Below the pieces are notes generated by a model. It saw nothing but the letters and a program-made list of their open reading frames with translations, did not search any database and was not told the origin of the DNA. From Berberis thunbergii (lineage: Eukaryota > Streptophyta > Magnoliopsida > Ranunculales > Berberidaceae): 64,000 nucleotides of DNA. Location of the stretch: contig QNQO01000533.1 of the NCBI GenBank assembly GCA_003290165.1, forward strand, positions 643,735 through 707,734, read 5' to 3'. Each line of letters begins with the position of its first letter. The stretch's first letter is position 1. Both the position numbers and the translations under genes were made by a program. Below are positions 1 to 11,235 of the stretch, piece after piece.

Positions 1-640
1 TTTCTAAAATGTTTCAGAGAATATGTTGTGCCTTCTTGTTTTGTTCGTTGAGTTGTACTAGGTGGCAACTCTATTTTGATTTTGAAGTAATTTTATGACC
101 TGAAAGACATTTAGACAATCGATTGTAAGCTTCATGCAACACAAAATTTTCAATTCCCTTTCTATCAATAGTTGTTAGTTTATTGTGTGTGTAGCTCTTA
201 TCACACTAGGTGACATTCCTATTGCTTCTGAATTTCCAATGCTTTGAAATGTTAAGGTACTCAGTAGCCTCGTAAACGCAACATAATCCTTTGTGTGTTT
301 CAAATAAGATATCATTACAAGAAAGAAGAAATGCTCAAAACCTGGGAGGATATGTTAAACAATAAGAAGATGACAGATAAGATATAACAATCGATATTGT
401 CCCTCCAAAAACTTAAATCTCCAACCGTATTAATAGACATCTAAAGTTCATGTCAACTCATATGAATAGGATAATATCTACTACAATCTTCAAATCCATG
501 TAATAATTGCATCATGTGTATTAATAACCATATTAGTAGCCATCCTCAACTTGGATTATATTTCCATTTTAACTTTTTTTTTTTCAACTTTCTGTAAAGT
601 CGCCAATATATATATCAGCTGGTCATCTTGTCATCTTTAT
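1..640. other. Non-coding AT-rich stretch
   Basis: No open frame of useful length, no domain motif and no clear repeat were seen on either strand. It could be intron or downstream flank of a gene lying to the left, because a possible terminal exon follows at about 645-909. Confidence 0.4.
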
Positions 641-644
641 GCAG

Positions 645-909
645 CTCCCAGGGCTTCTTTCTGTTTCAACAAGGTTTCTTCCCACATTGATGAACCTTCT
701 GAAGCGACTTGCTGAGGAGGCATAAGAGCGCCCAACGCAACAACCTTTTAAGATCACCAACATCTTTGGGTTCCCAGAGTTTCAGAAGCCAAAGGGAGAT
801 GCCGACTCCTGTAAGGGAGACACTTCAAACAGAGATGCCAACACCAGTAACGGAAACAATTCCTGATGCATCCATGTCATCTACAGTTTCATCATCTGAT
901 GGTTCCTAA
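645..909 (+). CDS. Possible terminal exon of an unidentified gene
   Basis: A pyrimidine-rich stretch ending in TGCAG near 643 could be a splice acceptor. The open frame ending at the stop at 907-909 reads ...LLRSPTSLGSQSFRSQ and then two similar units, EMPTPVRET and EMPTPVTET, before a Ser-rich tail SSTVSSSDGS. The short repeated Met-Pro-Thr-Pro-Val unit and the Ser/Thr-rich end look like a disordered protein C-terminus rather than chance. The frame is closed by stops shortly upstream of 709, so the acceptor and upstream reading frame are not settled and a frameshift is possible. No family is recognised. It may also be a random open frame. Confidence 0.25.
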
Positions 910-1797
910 TGCATCTGCATCTTTAATCATCTGATAGTGCTAACAATTACTCTCAAGTCATCTGCTGATCAACAGGCAATTTGACAAAGATTTAACAACG
1001 GATCATAAAATTTGTTGATCACATAATTTCCTGGAAGCTAACTGTGCACAGATACATTACAACTTGATTTTGAGAAAAAGGAAAAGTGCATGAATTCCTA
1101 GTGGACTCTATACATTTGCTTGTATAAAATATATATATATATATATGAATTTGTATAGAGAACTTACATATATGCATGTAAACTTGATAAATGCTTCTAC
1201 CAGGTCATTCATTTGTCAGAAATGTTACAGTTGTGTTATTGTTAGATGATGATCACAAGAAAACCACAGTAAAGGGGTGTCCTTTTGTATTAATGGTGTC
1301 CATTGTTGCAGGGTTTTAGCTTGTTATTCCAACAGGTATAATAGAAATGACTGGGAGCAGACCATATGGACTCTGAAAGGGACTTGGAAGTAGTAAATAT
1401 TGTAATGCTGATTTGTTTCACTGTAACACATTGGATATATTTAATTTCGTAAGTGATATCTTCGTGCTAAAATTTATATTAGAAATCGGAAATGCATGAA
1501 TTATTTGGGAATCTCTACCAAAACAAGTGATATGGTTAGTGTTAGGGTAAAGTCGGGATTTTTTATTTATTATTATTATTTTTTTGTATACACCTATTTT
1601 TTACTTTTCCAGAAACTGTTGATTGTTTCTTATCAGTAAACCATTGGAGACTGATGCAAAAGTTGAAGGCTTCAGATTTTCATGGTATTGTTTAATTCCT
1701 ACATAAAAATGTGGAGTTTGGGAGTTCTCGAGTTACTTTGCATACTAGTAGAGTTCTTCACCGATGCATGTGCTAAAAAAAAAAAAGAGCATGAGGA
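910..1797. other. Non-coding; (AT)n microsatellite
   Basis: AT-rich sequence with an (AT)n run at about 1129-1146 and a TTA-rich run near 1568-1585. It could include the 3' UTR of the putative exon to the left, but no polyadenylation signal can be assigned with confidence. Confidence 0.35.
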
Positions 1798-1975
1798 TTT
1801 TTTTTTTTTTTTTGAAAGTGAGCTGGGTTTTTAAAGGGTGCCACAAACCTATCAATAAAATGCGACCTACAGATCAACACCATAAGAAAGTAACTATGCC
1901 ACCGACGGGTCTCAAACCTAGGATGTGAAGAATAAACCCACACAGCACCACTCAACCATAACACCATTGGCCTGG
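1798..1975 (-). mobile_element. tRNA-derived SINE
   Basis: Read on the minus strand the element starts near 1975 with a sequence containing GGTTGAGTGG (1957-1948), an exact match to the RNA polymerase III A box RGYNNARYGG. About 30 bases further on comes GTTTGAGAC (1917-1909), one mismatch from the B box GWTCRANNC. The body ends in a long A tail, seen as the T run at 1798-1813 on the plus strand. A box, B box, a 3' A tail and a length near 180 bp are the architecture of plant tRNA-derived SINEs. A clear target site duplication was not found; both flanks contain GAGGAT. The SINE family was not identified. Confidence 0.7.
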
Positions 1976-2275
1976 AGGATGTTATGAATTGCATTACAAC
2001 AAATAGCATATAAGCACCATGTTCCATCGTAAATTGTATGAAATCAAGTTGATAATATGTATGACAGAGACTGCAAGGGACCCACTTATTCTTTTTTCTC
2101 ATTATGTCTAATACAACTTGTAGTAGTAAATGTTCTTTTTTACCGACATTCGGATGAGGTGGATTGGAATTTAAGTGAGTTGTGTATAATTTTTGGGGGC
2201 ACTGGTAGTTTAGGACAAAAAGGCATTTTGACCGTCATTTAGCACCCAATAAGTTATTTTGAATTCACTAAGTAA

Positions 2276-2992
2276 TTGTTTACACTCAAAGGATACATGG
2301 ACGCAGACATGCGTGTTGTGTTGGATATGAACACAACACTTCGACTCGATAATTTTTCAAAAATTAGAACTCGAGGACACATTAACACATCATACTATTT
2401 TTCTTAATAAGTCATATAAACATAAATAATAATCTAATAAAGTATCTTCCTAGAGTGTCTTCATCTTTGTTGTAAGTAGAAAAAAATAGAAAAAAAACAG
2501 AAGAAAGAACGTGTAGAGAAGAAGAAGAGGTGCAAAGGCGGAGAAGAAGATGACACTTTGTTGTAAGAAAAAAAAAACAAAGTATAGGAAAGAATAAACA
2601 AATGAGAGAAGAAGAAGAAAAATTAAGAAGAAGCATAGACTATTTCATTGCTTTAATGGCTTTTTGCCCTGTCTATCTTGAATGTCAATTGAAAGAGTCA
2701 TTTACCTCATATAGATCAACAATCATTAAATTAGATGATTATTTACATACATTTATAAATAAAAAATAAAATAAAGTCGGTTGTCAAGTTTTGACCTCAT
2801 CCTGACCAATTTCTGGTGTATCGAAAGTGTGCCCAACATGTTGACCAAATTGATCATGTACCTAACATTTACCGATACGTTGACCACGTGTTCAACGCAT
2901 GTCAAAGACGTGTTGGTGTCGGATACGTGTTGGACACGAATACGACTAATTTTTTTAAGAGTTTGTGCTTCCTTGTTTACACTTAAGGATAC
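2276..2992. repeat. Unidentified 0.7-kb segment flanked by direct repeats
   Basis: A near-identical 20-base word (TTGTTTACAC..AAGGATAC) occurs at 2276-2296 and 2973-2992. The segment between has an A/G-rich stretch (about 2475-2640) and repeats of the GTGTTGGACACG type near 2300-2340 and 2840-2940. The flanking repeats could be a long target duplication of an insertion, but no terminal structure or coding capacity supports a specific class. Confidence 0.3.
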
Positions 2993-3111
2993 TACTAAAC
3001 TAAAAAAACGTCTTTTAATTGGTTTGAATTTCGTTTGAATTGAAAATTTCAAAAGATTATGGATGTTTAGGAACAATATGCTAAAATTCAACCCATTTTG
3101 TCACCATTTCG

Positions 3112-4414
3112 TAGGGATGAACAAAAAATGATCAAACCAGTCAAATCGATGGAACCGAACCAATCTGAAAAATTCGGTCCGATCTTTTTTCTTTCTATTC
3201 AAATCGGTTTAAAAAACTGCAAAACCGACAGGTTCGATTCGGTTTTCAGTTTTGAAGTTAATATAATCGAAAAATTGAACCGCCTGAATTATTACAAACA
3301 TATTTCAAAAATAAATTAAAGTATCATGTTGTAAAGATTTTTTCTTCCATCCTTTCAAATAAGAAAATTATACTTAATCTGACAAGGCATTTAATCGAGA
3401 GTGAACTAGTTAATTTTACTTTATTCAAAAAATTATTTCTTTCATCCTCTTAAACAAGAAAATAATAATTAATCTGACATTGTATTTATGAGAATGGGAC
3501 CAACATGTGTTGCTTATGCATCAACTTTTGGCACTCATCCGGCAATCACATGCACCTTGCTCCTTTGCAGTCTTTGAAATGACTCTTGAGAAAAAAACAA
3601 CTTTGTATACTATTAACATGGGTCAAATCTAATAGGATGGTGAGCCTTTGAAATGGAGAAACCCATCTCTTTGATTCAAATAGAGAAAAAAACATAGATG
3701 AGGGATGTGTTCCTGTAGGTTGCAGACCCATCTCTTTGGTTGTTGTTCATGTAGAAAAAAATAGAGTGAAACAGAGTATAAAAGGAGAAGAAGCGAGTTG
3801 TGTATTTGGGGGACTCTGAGAGTGTAATAGTTGCTCACAATGAGAAACATAGAGTAAATAACCAGGAGAAGTAGGGGGTTGGGACAGACCTGTGAGTTGG
3901 AATTTTCTTCTTTCTCTTGAGAGAATTCTCTTTTTCCTTTTCAAGTTACCTTTCTTCTCTCAAATGTTTAGCAAAGATTTCCAAAGCCATTACTGAAGAA
4001 AGAGAACTCTAGGCTATTGATGTTTATCAATCGAGTAAATAAACAAAGCTCAAACTGGCAAAGCCGAAGGAACCGTTCGAATCACTCGATTCGATTACGA
4101 CTCAGTTAGTATAACAGTTTAGTCAGCTTTGATTTATAGTATGTGAAAACCGATTGAGCTTTTCTATGTGTCGAGGGAAAGGGCGAGGAAACCAGCGAGG
4201 TAAACGAGGTGGCGGGGGTGAACCGTTCACCCCCCTCGAGATGCGCGTGCGGAAATCATCTGGAGGGGGTGAACGGTTCACCCCCCGCCACCTCGTTTAC
4301 CTCGCTGGTTTCCTCGCTCTTTCCCTCGACATTTAGAATTTCCCAAACCGATTATAACGATTCGGTTGGCGGTTTTGGCCAAAATCGATCCTAACAAAAC
4401 CATTTTCATTCCTA
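3112..4414. mobile_element. hAT-like non-autonomous element with TAGGGATG ends
   Basis: The left end reads TAGGGATGAAC and the reverse complement of the right end reads TAGGAATGAAA. The subterminal parts are full of AACCGAACC / TTCGGTTCGG words. The same design (TAGGGRTG termini plus CCGAACC-rich ends) is seen at 37361-38479, which has an 8-bp target duplication, and at 55465-55681. No target duplication is evident here and no transposase is encoded. The right part is interrupted by the palindromic MITE at 4156-4344. Assignment to hAT rests on the relative at 37361. Confidence 0.5.
4156..4344. mobile_element. Palindromic Mutator-type MITE, copy 1
   Basis: A near-perfect inverted repeat of about 80 bases per arm around a short centre (near 4240-4262). 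Ends are GAG...TTCTATGTGTCGAGGG on the left and the complementary CCCTCGACATTTAGAA...CCC on the right. It is flanked by a perfect 9-bp duplication, AAACCGATT, at 4147-4155 and 4345-4353. Nine-base duplications and long terminal repeats are hallmarks of Mutator-like elements. The arms are GC-rich (GCGAGGAAACCAGCGAGG, GGGGGTGAACC) in an AT-rich genome. It has no coding capacity; open frames crossing it are by-products of the palindrome. It is inserted in the hAT-like element 3112-4414 and so is younger. Confidence 0.85.
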
Positions 4415-4429
4415 CATGTAATCAAATCA

Positions 4430-5265
4430 TTTTCTCCTTGACCTTGACCAGCACAGGGAACACACGTGAGTCAAGGACAACCCTTTTGGCGGCCGATAGC
4501 ACTCCGATGCTAAAGTCAGACAAGGCTTGAGAAAGGATTAAAGTTGTATATTGGGTTTTGTAGCATACCTTCGTTCATCAACCCTGTGTTTATTTATAAT
4601 GCAAAATTCCTTATTCGGCTGGGCCGTTGGTGGCGTAGTTTAGGAAAAAATATCTTGCTAGAGATCATTTCCTTGATAGGAGTCATTCGTGTAAGAGAGT
4701 TTTCCTACACGACTTGTGCTCCTAGATCTGCAGGAGAAACTTTCCTTTTGGAGTGTTGTCCATGCAAGGGAGTTTTCATGCATGACTTATACTCCGGTAT
4801 TTATTTCCTAGTCGGAACCAATGTATTGCTGGCCTTGCCCATCTTAGGTCGATCCCCCAGATACTTGCCTGATTATGCCTTACGGGTATTGGGCTTGACC
4901 ATGTCACGTGTGGGCTTACTAGGGTGCTGCAATTTGGGTTCCAACGTCTTGGATTTTTCCAAAATGGGCTTAGTGTTGTCCGGGCTTTGCCAGATTGAGT
5001 AGGCAATCATGCATGTTTTGCTCTGCTAACGTGATTATCATGACACGTGTACGATGATAATTAAAGGACAGTTTGGTGTATCATCAGCTACTCCCCATGA
5101 GATAGTGGGCCAGCCCATCGATCCAATAAGTCATGTCATGAAGGACCTGAGAAGTCATGATGTTAGAGTCTGAATTGTCTCCTATAGCGGGGCGCGTCAT
5201 TAATTGGGTGTGCGTCTGCTAAAATAATAAGGTGGGAGTTTTGCTTTCTATATAGATCCCTTTCG
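4430..5265 (+). repeat. LTR-like sequence of a Gypsy retrotransposon
   Basis: No coding sequence. The region around 5026-5095 (ATTATCATGACACGTGTA and downstream GTATCATCA) recurs at 13216-13292, on the far side of the Gypsy mosaic, and a weaker version lies at 9846-9885. This is what a degraded pair of LTRs would show. TATATAG at about 5250 could be the LTR TATA box, placed just before the gag-like frame. Exact LTR ends were not found. Confidence 0.4.
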
Positions 5266-5389
5266 TTGCAGAGTTTAGCTTCTTTACTCTTTTTACCTCA
5301 AAGACTCTGTTTTGTCGTTTCACTTTCGGTGCTTTTGACTTTGTTTAACTTCCGTGATCGAAAGTTTGTACATTCTTCCATAGCGAGCC

Positions 5390-7575
5390 ATAATCAGCTT
5401 ATTGATGAACTATTCACTAAAGGCTGTAAGTTCTTCAAGAAGATGTCAATCTCTAAGTTGAATCTGGAGGGCCTTCGCGAGAAGTATGGGATCCCTGACG
5501 ATCTGGTGCTCTTCACATTGGGCGCTGATCAGATGCTATTGTCTCATCCACAAGGATTTATCTGTTTGCACTGAAGTATGTTTCAATTGGGCTTTCGTTT
5601 TCCTGTCATCAAGGAGATTTGGAGCTTCTTGGCGTACCTCGGTATTCTGCCCGCTCAGCTGGTTGAACGGGTATAGGTCGATAATAGCCATTCTGATTAG
5701 GGTGAATGATGTTGGTGTCTGAGTGTCTCCGAGGGTTATCCAACGACTCACCTCTCCTCGGACCGAGGGTTATCCAACGACTCACCTCTCCTCGGATAAA
5801 CAAGCATGTTGTGTACGTGTTGTCGTCACCGTCTTGCTTTGGCAATCTACCCGACAACTTCAAGTTTTGGCAGAAGTATTGCTTCATGGCTTCTACAACT
5901 CAAAGTATTCTGAACTTGATGGTTGTCCGATCAAGTGGGAGTTCAGGCAATTGAATAAGTTTGATTCTATTTTCGATCTCGCTGGTGTTGATTGCATATT
6001 GAATCATTATCTTTTTCGGTAGGGAAATTTTCATCTACGCCCCTTTCTTTTGTGTACGAAGCGACCATAGATAAATTTCGTAACATGCCTTGGATGCGGG
6101 TGGATGATGTCGTCCAACCATCTAATATCAAGTGTAGCGAACTCTGGGCTTATTGGCATGAGGTCCCCCACTCTTTTTAGAGTTCCAAAGTCTGAAAGCG
6201 AACCCTCTTTGAACAAGAGGAAGTTCCTGAAGGTTAAGATTTCGAGTCCGTTAAGGGGGCGGAGTTGAATGAGGCATTTTCTTCTTATGTGTGTTCAAAG
6301 AAGCCTTGTGCTGCGACTAAGCCTGTTTGTGAGTGTTCGACCCTTTCATTGGGAGGACGCAAATATGTAAGGCAAGATCTTGATTTGTCCACTGGGGCAA
6401 AAACTGTTGTGTCCGAAGGGCATGATGCTCAGGCAAATGCCCATTTTTACCTTCCCGACTTGGAGAAGGCGTATTTGGAAATTGTGAGGGTTGAAGATGC
6501 AACGAAGATGAGTACTGAGCAGGAGAAGGTCATGGACTACCAGTTGCTGCAGGCGGGTATGTAAATTTCGTCCAATGTAGGTTAAACTTGTCCTTTTTCG
6601 TTGAAGGATTTCGCGTACAAACCCTCTTTGGACACGTCTTATTGGCTTGTTGAAGAGTCGTATGCTTGTCGTCCTTATGGAGAAAAGTCTTCGCCACATC
6701 TCTTGTATTGTCCTCCATCCATATCTCAACCTCACATTGAGGTGACGATGGTTCGAGAGATAACTGACTTCCCTCTTCCTTATCAACTGCTTTCGAGTCG
6801 GCTAGTGAGAGAGAACCGATCTTTGCAAGCAAGGGGAAATCGGTGGAGAAGGGCCATGATGCAGTGAAGACAACAAAGGGCGGCGCTAGAGTGATTTCGA
6901 TCCTAGAGGACCTCCATCCGGATGTGCGGATCAGTCTATTTGCCTAGGATGTGGTAAATATGACCAACCAAGCCTGGCATCAGGAGGTTGATATTTCTTA
7001 TGCCTCCAACAAGCGTATTAGTAGATGGATTGACTAGATCGTGAATTAGGCTCCGACACTAGAAGGTGATACACAAGAAAGCGTATGGACAAGGGGCGAA
7101 AAGATCTCATGCTAGGGAAGTCATATCTAAACCAATTTGTTGAGATGAAAATTGAGGCTACTTGTGAGAGTGTATACCATGGAGCGAGTCTTTGCAAATA
7201 TGCAGAGGTCATATTTTGATGCTCTCCACAAAATTGAATCATTGAAGAAGCAGCTTGAAGAAATGACGCCTGCCCAATCGGTTGTTGATTCGAAGACCTG
7301 GCAAGCAAGATCGAAGGCTTAGAGGATCCGCTTGGAAACATTTGAGTCCGATCTGGCAGAGGAAAGGTCAGCAAGGGACAAGTTCAATGACGAATTGAAC
7401 CTTGTCCGTCATGACTTACAATTTGCTCAGGAGACCGCAGCCAACGCGCATGCTGAAATGCAGGCTTTGAATGACGAAAATGCCAAAAAAAAGTTCGAGT
7501 GGATTGTCCGATGTCAACAGTTAGAGGCTGATGTTGACTTCAATGCCAAGAGTGTGAGGACAACAAAAGAGTAGA
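5390..7575 (+). pseudogene. Decayed Gypsy-type extra/gag-like ORF (PF04195-like N-terminus, coiled coil)
   Basis: The 5' part encodes LNLEGLREKYGIPDDLVL followed by a shifted frame with QLGFRFPVIKEIWSFLAYLG and a PAQL motif. This resembles the plant 'putative gypsy type transposon' domain (PF04195), with its Tyr-Gly-Ile-Pro start and FRFP...PAQL core. The 3' part (about 7190-7575) encodes a charged heptad-like region (ESDLAEERSARDKFNDELN...) typical of the coiled coil in the same proteins. Stops and frameshifts occur throughout and a 34-bp tandem duplication at 5729-5796 breaks the frame. It is probably the remnant of an additional ORF of a Tat-lineage element; the assignment is from motif recall. 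Confidence 0.5.
5729..5796 (+). repeat. Perfect 34-bp tandem duplication
   Basis: The unit beginning CCGAGGGTTATCCAAC and ending CTCCTCGGA is present twice in direct succession with no mismatch. Since 34 is not a multiple of three it shifts the gag-like frame. Perfect identity suggests a recent replication slip or repair duplication. Confidence 0.9.
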
Positions 7576-8379
7576 TTCTTCTGGCGCAAAATGAACTTAG
7601 TGATGTCAAGGACAACCTGAGTGGCAGGCCAAAACTGATGTGCTATTGAGCAAGTTGGAGCAACTGGAACGAGAGCTCACTCAGTCAAGAGCTCAGCAGA
7701 GTTGTGCAAGAAATACTAGAATTGTTGCAATTGATGAAGGAGGAGCATGCTGATTGGGACCTCAAAATTTCCTCTACGGATACATCCCCCGCTTCTTTTC
7801 CTGCCAAGTCTAGTTCTATTGTATCTGAACCTCCCTTGACAAGGAGTGTACTTTGTATTTTTTGAATTATCAATGAAATATGATATGTTGAGTAGAACTT
7901 TGTACTTGTGTACTTTTTTGAATTTTCCTGTTGGCTTCTTTCTGTTTCGTTTTATCACGATGTTTGCTTTTAGACAAGAGGTTTTGCTGAGTTAGAAAAA
8001 TGTAGGATTAATCTGATGATGAGAGTTTTGACTGCTTATGTTGTGAAAGTTCAGGCAATCCTGGTCTATACTCTTTAGAGTTCAAGTTGTATCGATCAAG
8101 TCTTGTAAGTTAGCTAAACTCCATGCGAGGAGATAATTTTGGCTGGTAATAGATTATTTGAACCAGGTCGTTGTCAGCTTTTGTGATCTACCATTGTAAT
8201 TTGCCCTTTGCAGGTAGGCTATAGATCAGACCAGCAGTTGCCGATGCTAATATAAGTGAATTGGCCAGATTATGGAAGTGGGCATCACTGTAAGTGGTCG
8301 GACAGTGGTCCTTGTGGGTCGTCTGAGTTAAGCTTTTTGAACTCTGACTTGACTTTCAAATTGTCTTTGTCCACTTCTG
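7576..8379. other. Gypsy-derived non-coding sequence
   Basis: It continues the decayed gag-like frame for about 200 bases and then shows no open frame. It leads into the tandem array beginning at about 8380 and is probably untranslated sequence of the same retrotransposon. Confidence 0.3.
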
Positions 8380-9510
8380 GGGGACTAGGCTTCAAGTCGC
8401 ACTGATAGTTATCGTCATCAGTCATAACTAACTAAACTTAGGTAAGGCTCGGCGAACATTGCCTGTGGTTGGACAATGATATCGGGCAAGTCATCGTGAT
8501 CAGGCATCAAGAGCACTAACTAGACTCCGACTTTCTAAAACATTGTCATCTGATTTTGGCGGACTAAGCATTAGAATGGACCAAAAGTTATCTTCATCAG
8601 TTGGAACAGACTAAACTTTGGTAGGGTCTGGCGACCATTGTTTGTAGTTGGATAATGATCTCTAGCAAGTCATCGTGATCAGGTGTTTAGAACCATGACT
8701 AGACTCCTACTTTCTAATCCATCTTCTCACGCGCTCGTCAGACTATGGTCTTAGAGAGGACCAAAAACTATCGTCATAAGTCGGGACTAACTAAATTTTG
8801 GTATTGTTCGGAGATCATTGTATGTAGTTGGACAATGATCCCTGGCAATTCATCGTGATCAATCGTTGAGAACACTGACTAGACTCCCACTTTCTAAGTC
8901 ATATTCACCCGCGTTCAACAGACTACAGTCTTAGAGCGAACCAGAAGCTATCGTCATTAGTCGGGATAGACTAAGCTTTGGTAGGGTTCGACGACCACTG
9001 TTTGTAGTTGAACATTGATACCTGGAAATTCATCGTGATTAGGTGTCGAGAATGCTGACTAGGCTCCCACTACCTAAGCCATCTTCATCCGTACTAAGCA
9101 AACTAGCCGTTAAAGAGGACCAGAAATTATCGTCATCAATTGTCAATGACTAAACTTTGGTCAGGTTCGGTGACCATTATCTATAGTTGGACAATGATCA
9201 CTGGCAAGCCGTATTTATCAGGCATTAGAGCGCTAACTAGGCTCCCACCTTTAAGCCATCTTCATTCGCGCTCGGCGAACTATGATCTTAGAGCGGATCA
9301 AAAGCTATCATCATCAGTCGAAACTGACTAAGTTTTGATCGGGTTCGGCGACCATTGTCCAAGGCAAGTCATCGTGATCAGGCATGAGAGTGCTGACTAG
9401 ACTCCTACTTTCTAAGCCATCGTCATCCGCTCTTGGCAGACTAGGCAATAGATCGGACCAAAAGCTAGTCATCAGTCGGGCCTCACTAATCTTTGATCGG
9501 GCTAGCCTCC
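8380..9510 (+). repeat. Tandem array of a roughly 180-bp unit, about six copies
   Basis: The word ACTAARYTTTGGTMRGG recurs at about 8431, 8610, 8790, 8970, 9149, 9327 and 9484, giving spacings of 179, 180, 180, 179, 178 and about 157 bases. Other shared blocks in each unit are TCGGCGACCATTG, TGGACAATGAT, TCATCGTGATCAGG, CTGACTAGACTCC and CATCGTCATCAGTC. Units differ at many positions, so the array is not newly formed. Tandem arrays in untranslated regions are known for Tat/Ogre-lineage Gypsy elements, and this one lies between a gag-like ORF and other Gypsy fragments. The unit length is also similar to that of plant satellites. Confidence 0.85.
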
Positions 9511-9839
9511 GCTTGGCCTTGGGCGTGTAAGTCTGACTTAGGTGTCTAGACTTACTTAATTCGTCTAATGGTCTGACACGGAGGTCGGATCAATAAGTCT
9601 GACTATGGAGCCGGATCATCATAGATTGGTTGGACTGAGTTTCATCCAGATTTAATGAATTACAACTAAATTTTAATAGAGCGAGTACCTTGGATTTATT
9701 GATAATATCATTGTAGGCATGCTCTTCATTCCATGGATGCTTAAGGTCTTCGCCGTTTGTGTTTTTGTGTGTACTAGGCCATTCTGAGCCGGATCTGGCA
9801 GGGCACTCACTTGGGCCCACTTGTTTGTCGAGGCTTGTT

Positions 9840-10130
9840 GGAGAGATCATCGTGCCACATGTATGACGTAAATTGCAAGGCGATTTAGTATCGGTTAATC
9901 CCCCCAGTTAATGGGTTTGCGTGCAATGTCATTAATCGATGAATGTGGACTCGTGCATTGCAATTGGAATCGTCGCCTCCTTATTTCTCGTACGACATTT
10001 AATGCTGACATAATTGTTGGTTGACTTCATTTCGTGAACCGTCGTGCCTATATATAGGTTGGTATTCACCATTTCAAGCATTGCCATGAATGTTGTAGAG
10101 CATGTCCTTCAAATGCAACTCTTTAGATAA
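9840..10130 (+). repeat. LTR-like fragment with TATA box
   Basis: CACATGTATGACGTAAATT near 9853 resembles CACGTGTATGACGCAAATT at about 13232. A TATATATAGG box lies at about 10052, followed by a CATT-rich leader. This suggests a promoter-bearing LTR of the Gypsy mosaic. Exact ends are not resolved. Confidence 0.35.
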
Positions 10131-10317
10131 TATGATTTGGGTTCCTCAACGGCTAAAAGAAGATCTTCGTTGTTGGAGTCTTTGAATGTTCTGACATTTG
10201 TAGTGATGAGTCTTGACAAGACCTGCTATTATGTGAGTTCGCCTGGTTTGGTGAACATCCAATTGGTTCCATGGGACCTTGTAATCCTCTCCGTAAGGTC
10301 TACGCAATCTATTTCGA

Positions 10318-11034
10318 GCGTGTTCGCTGCCACGTTCAAATCATCCATGCGAGGCAGATTGATTTAGAAAAGAATCATTTGCGTACCTGCAATCTACTTT
10401 AGGCACTTTGGTGCTGGCAGGTCGTTCACTTATTGCCAATGCTAGCGAAGTTACTGAGAAGTGAACTTTGTGCGGGCAGGTAGTTCTTCACTGGACTGCC
10501 CACTTTTGGAGTAGGGGCATGTTTGTTGAGGTGTTGTTACTTAGCTTTACTGGATTGGATGGTGTCCCCATTGCTAAATTTTGGCTCGTCGTATAGTTGA
10601 GCCTTGGTTGTCGGAGTTTTGTCTCTGTCGGTGCAAGATGATTCTTCCCCCTTATCTGGGCAAGGTGTCTGATATGCATGTCCCGCGGAATAATACCCGC
10701 AACCAACTTTGGATGGTTGATCCTATTATATCTACTAGGCTTCACGCGTGATGCCATAGCTAGAAGGTAGATTGGCGGAGCTCTGATGGACGCAACTTGC
10801 AGTCCTAGGGTGCTAACTCTACATCACCCCAGGCAATCCTTGTTTGAGAGACGTCCTTATTCGCCTTCTTCTTTTATATCTTCGATTCCTCTCCACAAGG
10901 CAGATTGACGGAACAAGGTGTCCACAGTCTATTTTGAGCGTCTTCGTTGCTACTTTCAAATCATCCATGCGAGGCAGATTGGTGGGGCAAAGAATCATTT
11001 GCGTACCCGCAATCTACTTTAGGCACTTTTTGCT
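10318..11034 (+). repeat. Direct repeat pair of about 95 bp
   Basis: A block including TTCAAATCATCCATGCGAGG, AAGAATCATTTGCGTACC and GCAATCTACTTTAGGCAC occurs at about 10318-10402 and again at about 10937-11030. The copies are about 90% alike by eye and 620 bases apart. Around 10590-10640 the minus strand matches the plus-strand sequence at 15488-15560, tying this stretch to the Gypsy copies on both sides. Confidence 0.7.
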
Positions 11035-11235
11035 TTCACTTCTGAATCCTTTTCTGGAGGTAGATTGACGGAGCGAAGTTTTGACGTGTGTTTCAGTAGA
11101 TCCATACTTGTGTTGGACTTAGATATTTGTAGTGTATAAGCTTTTGTACGAGTCAATCGGGCAAGATGACCAGAGTGTCATTGTGAGGAGAATGGACGCC
11201 TAGGAGGTCCTTGTCCATGAATGTCTGTGGTGGGA

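Noticed and set aside
4156..4344. MicroRNA precursor gene
   Set aside because: The perfect hairpin has transposon ends and a 9-bp target duplication and is present in seven copies; a role as small-RNA source stays possible but is not shown.
4154..4394. Gly/Arg/Pro-rich open frames at the palindromic elements (also 16100-16506, 60553-60789 and 62375-62584)
   Set aside because: They are produced by GC-rich inverted repeats of a MITE and recur in every copy irrespective of strand.
8380..9510. CRISPR-like repeat-spacer array
   Set aside because: Units are 180 bp and repeated along their whole length with no unique spacers; the genome is a plant nuclear genome.
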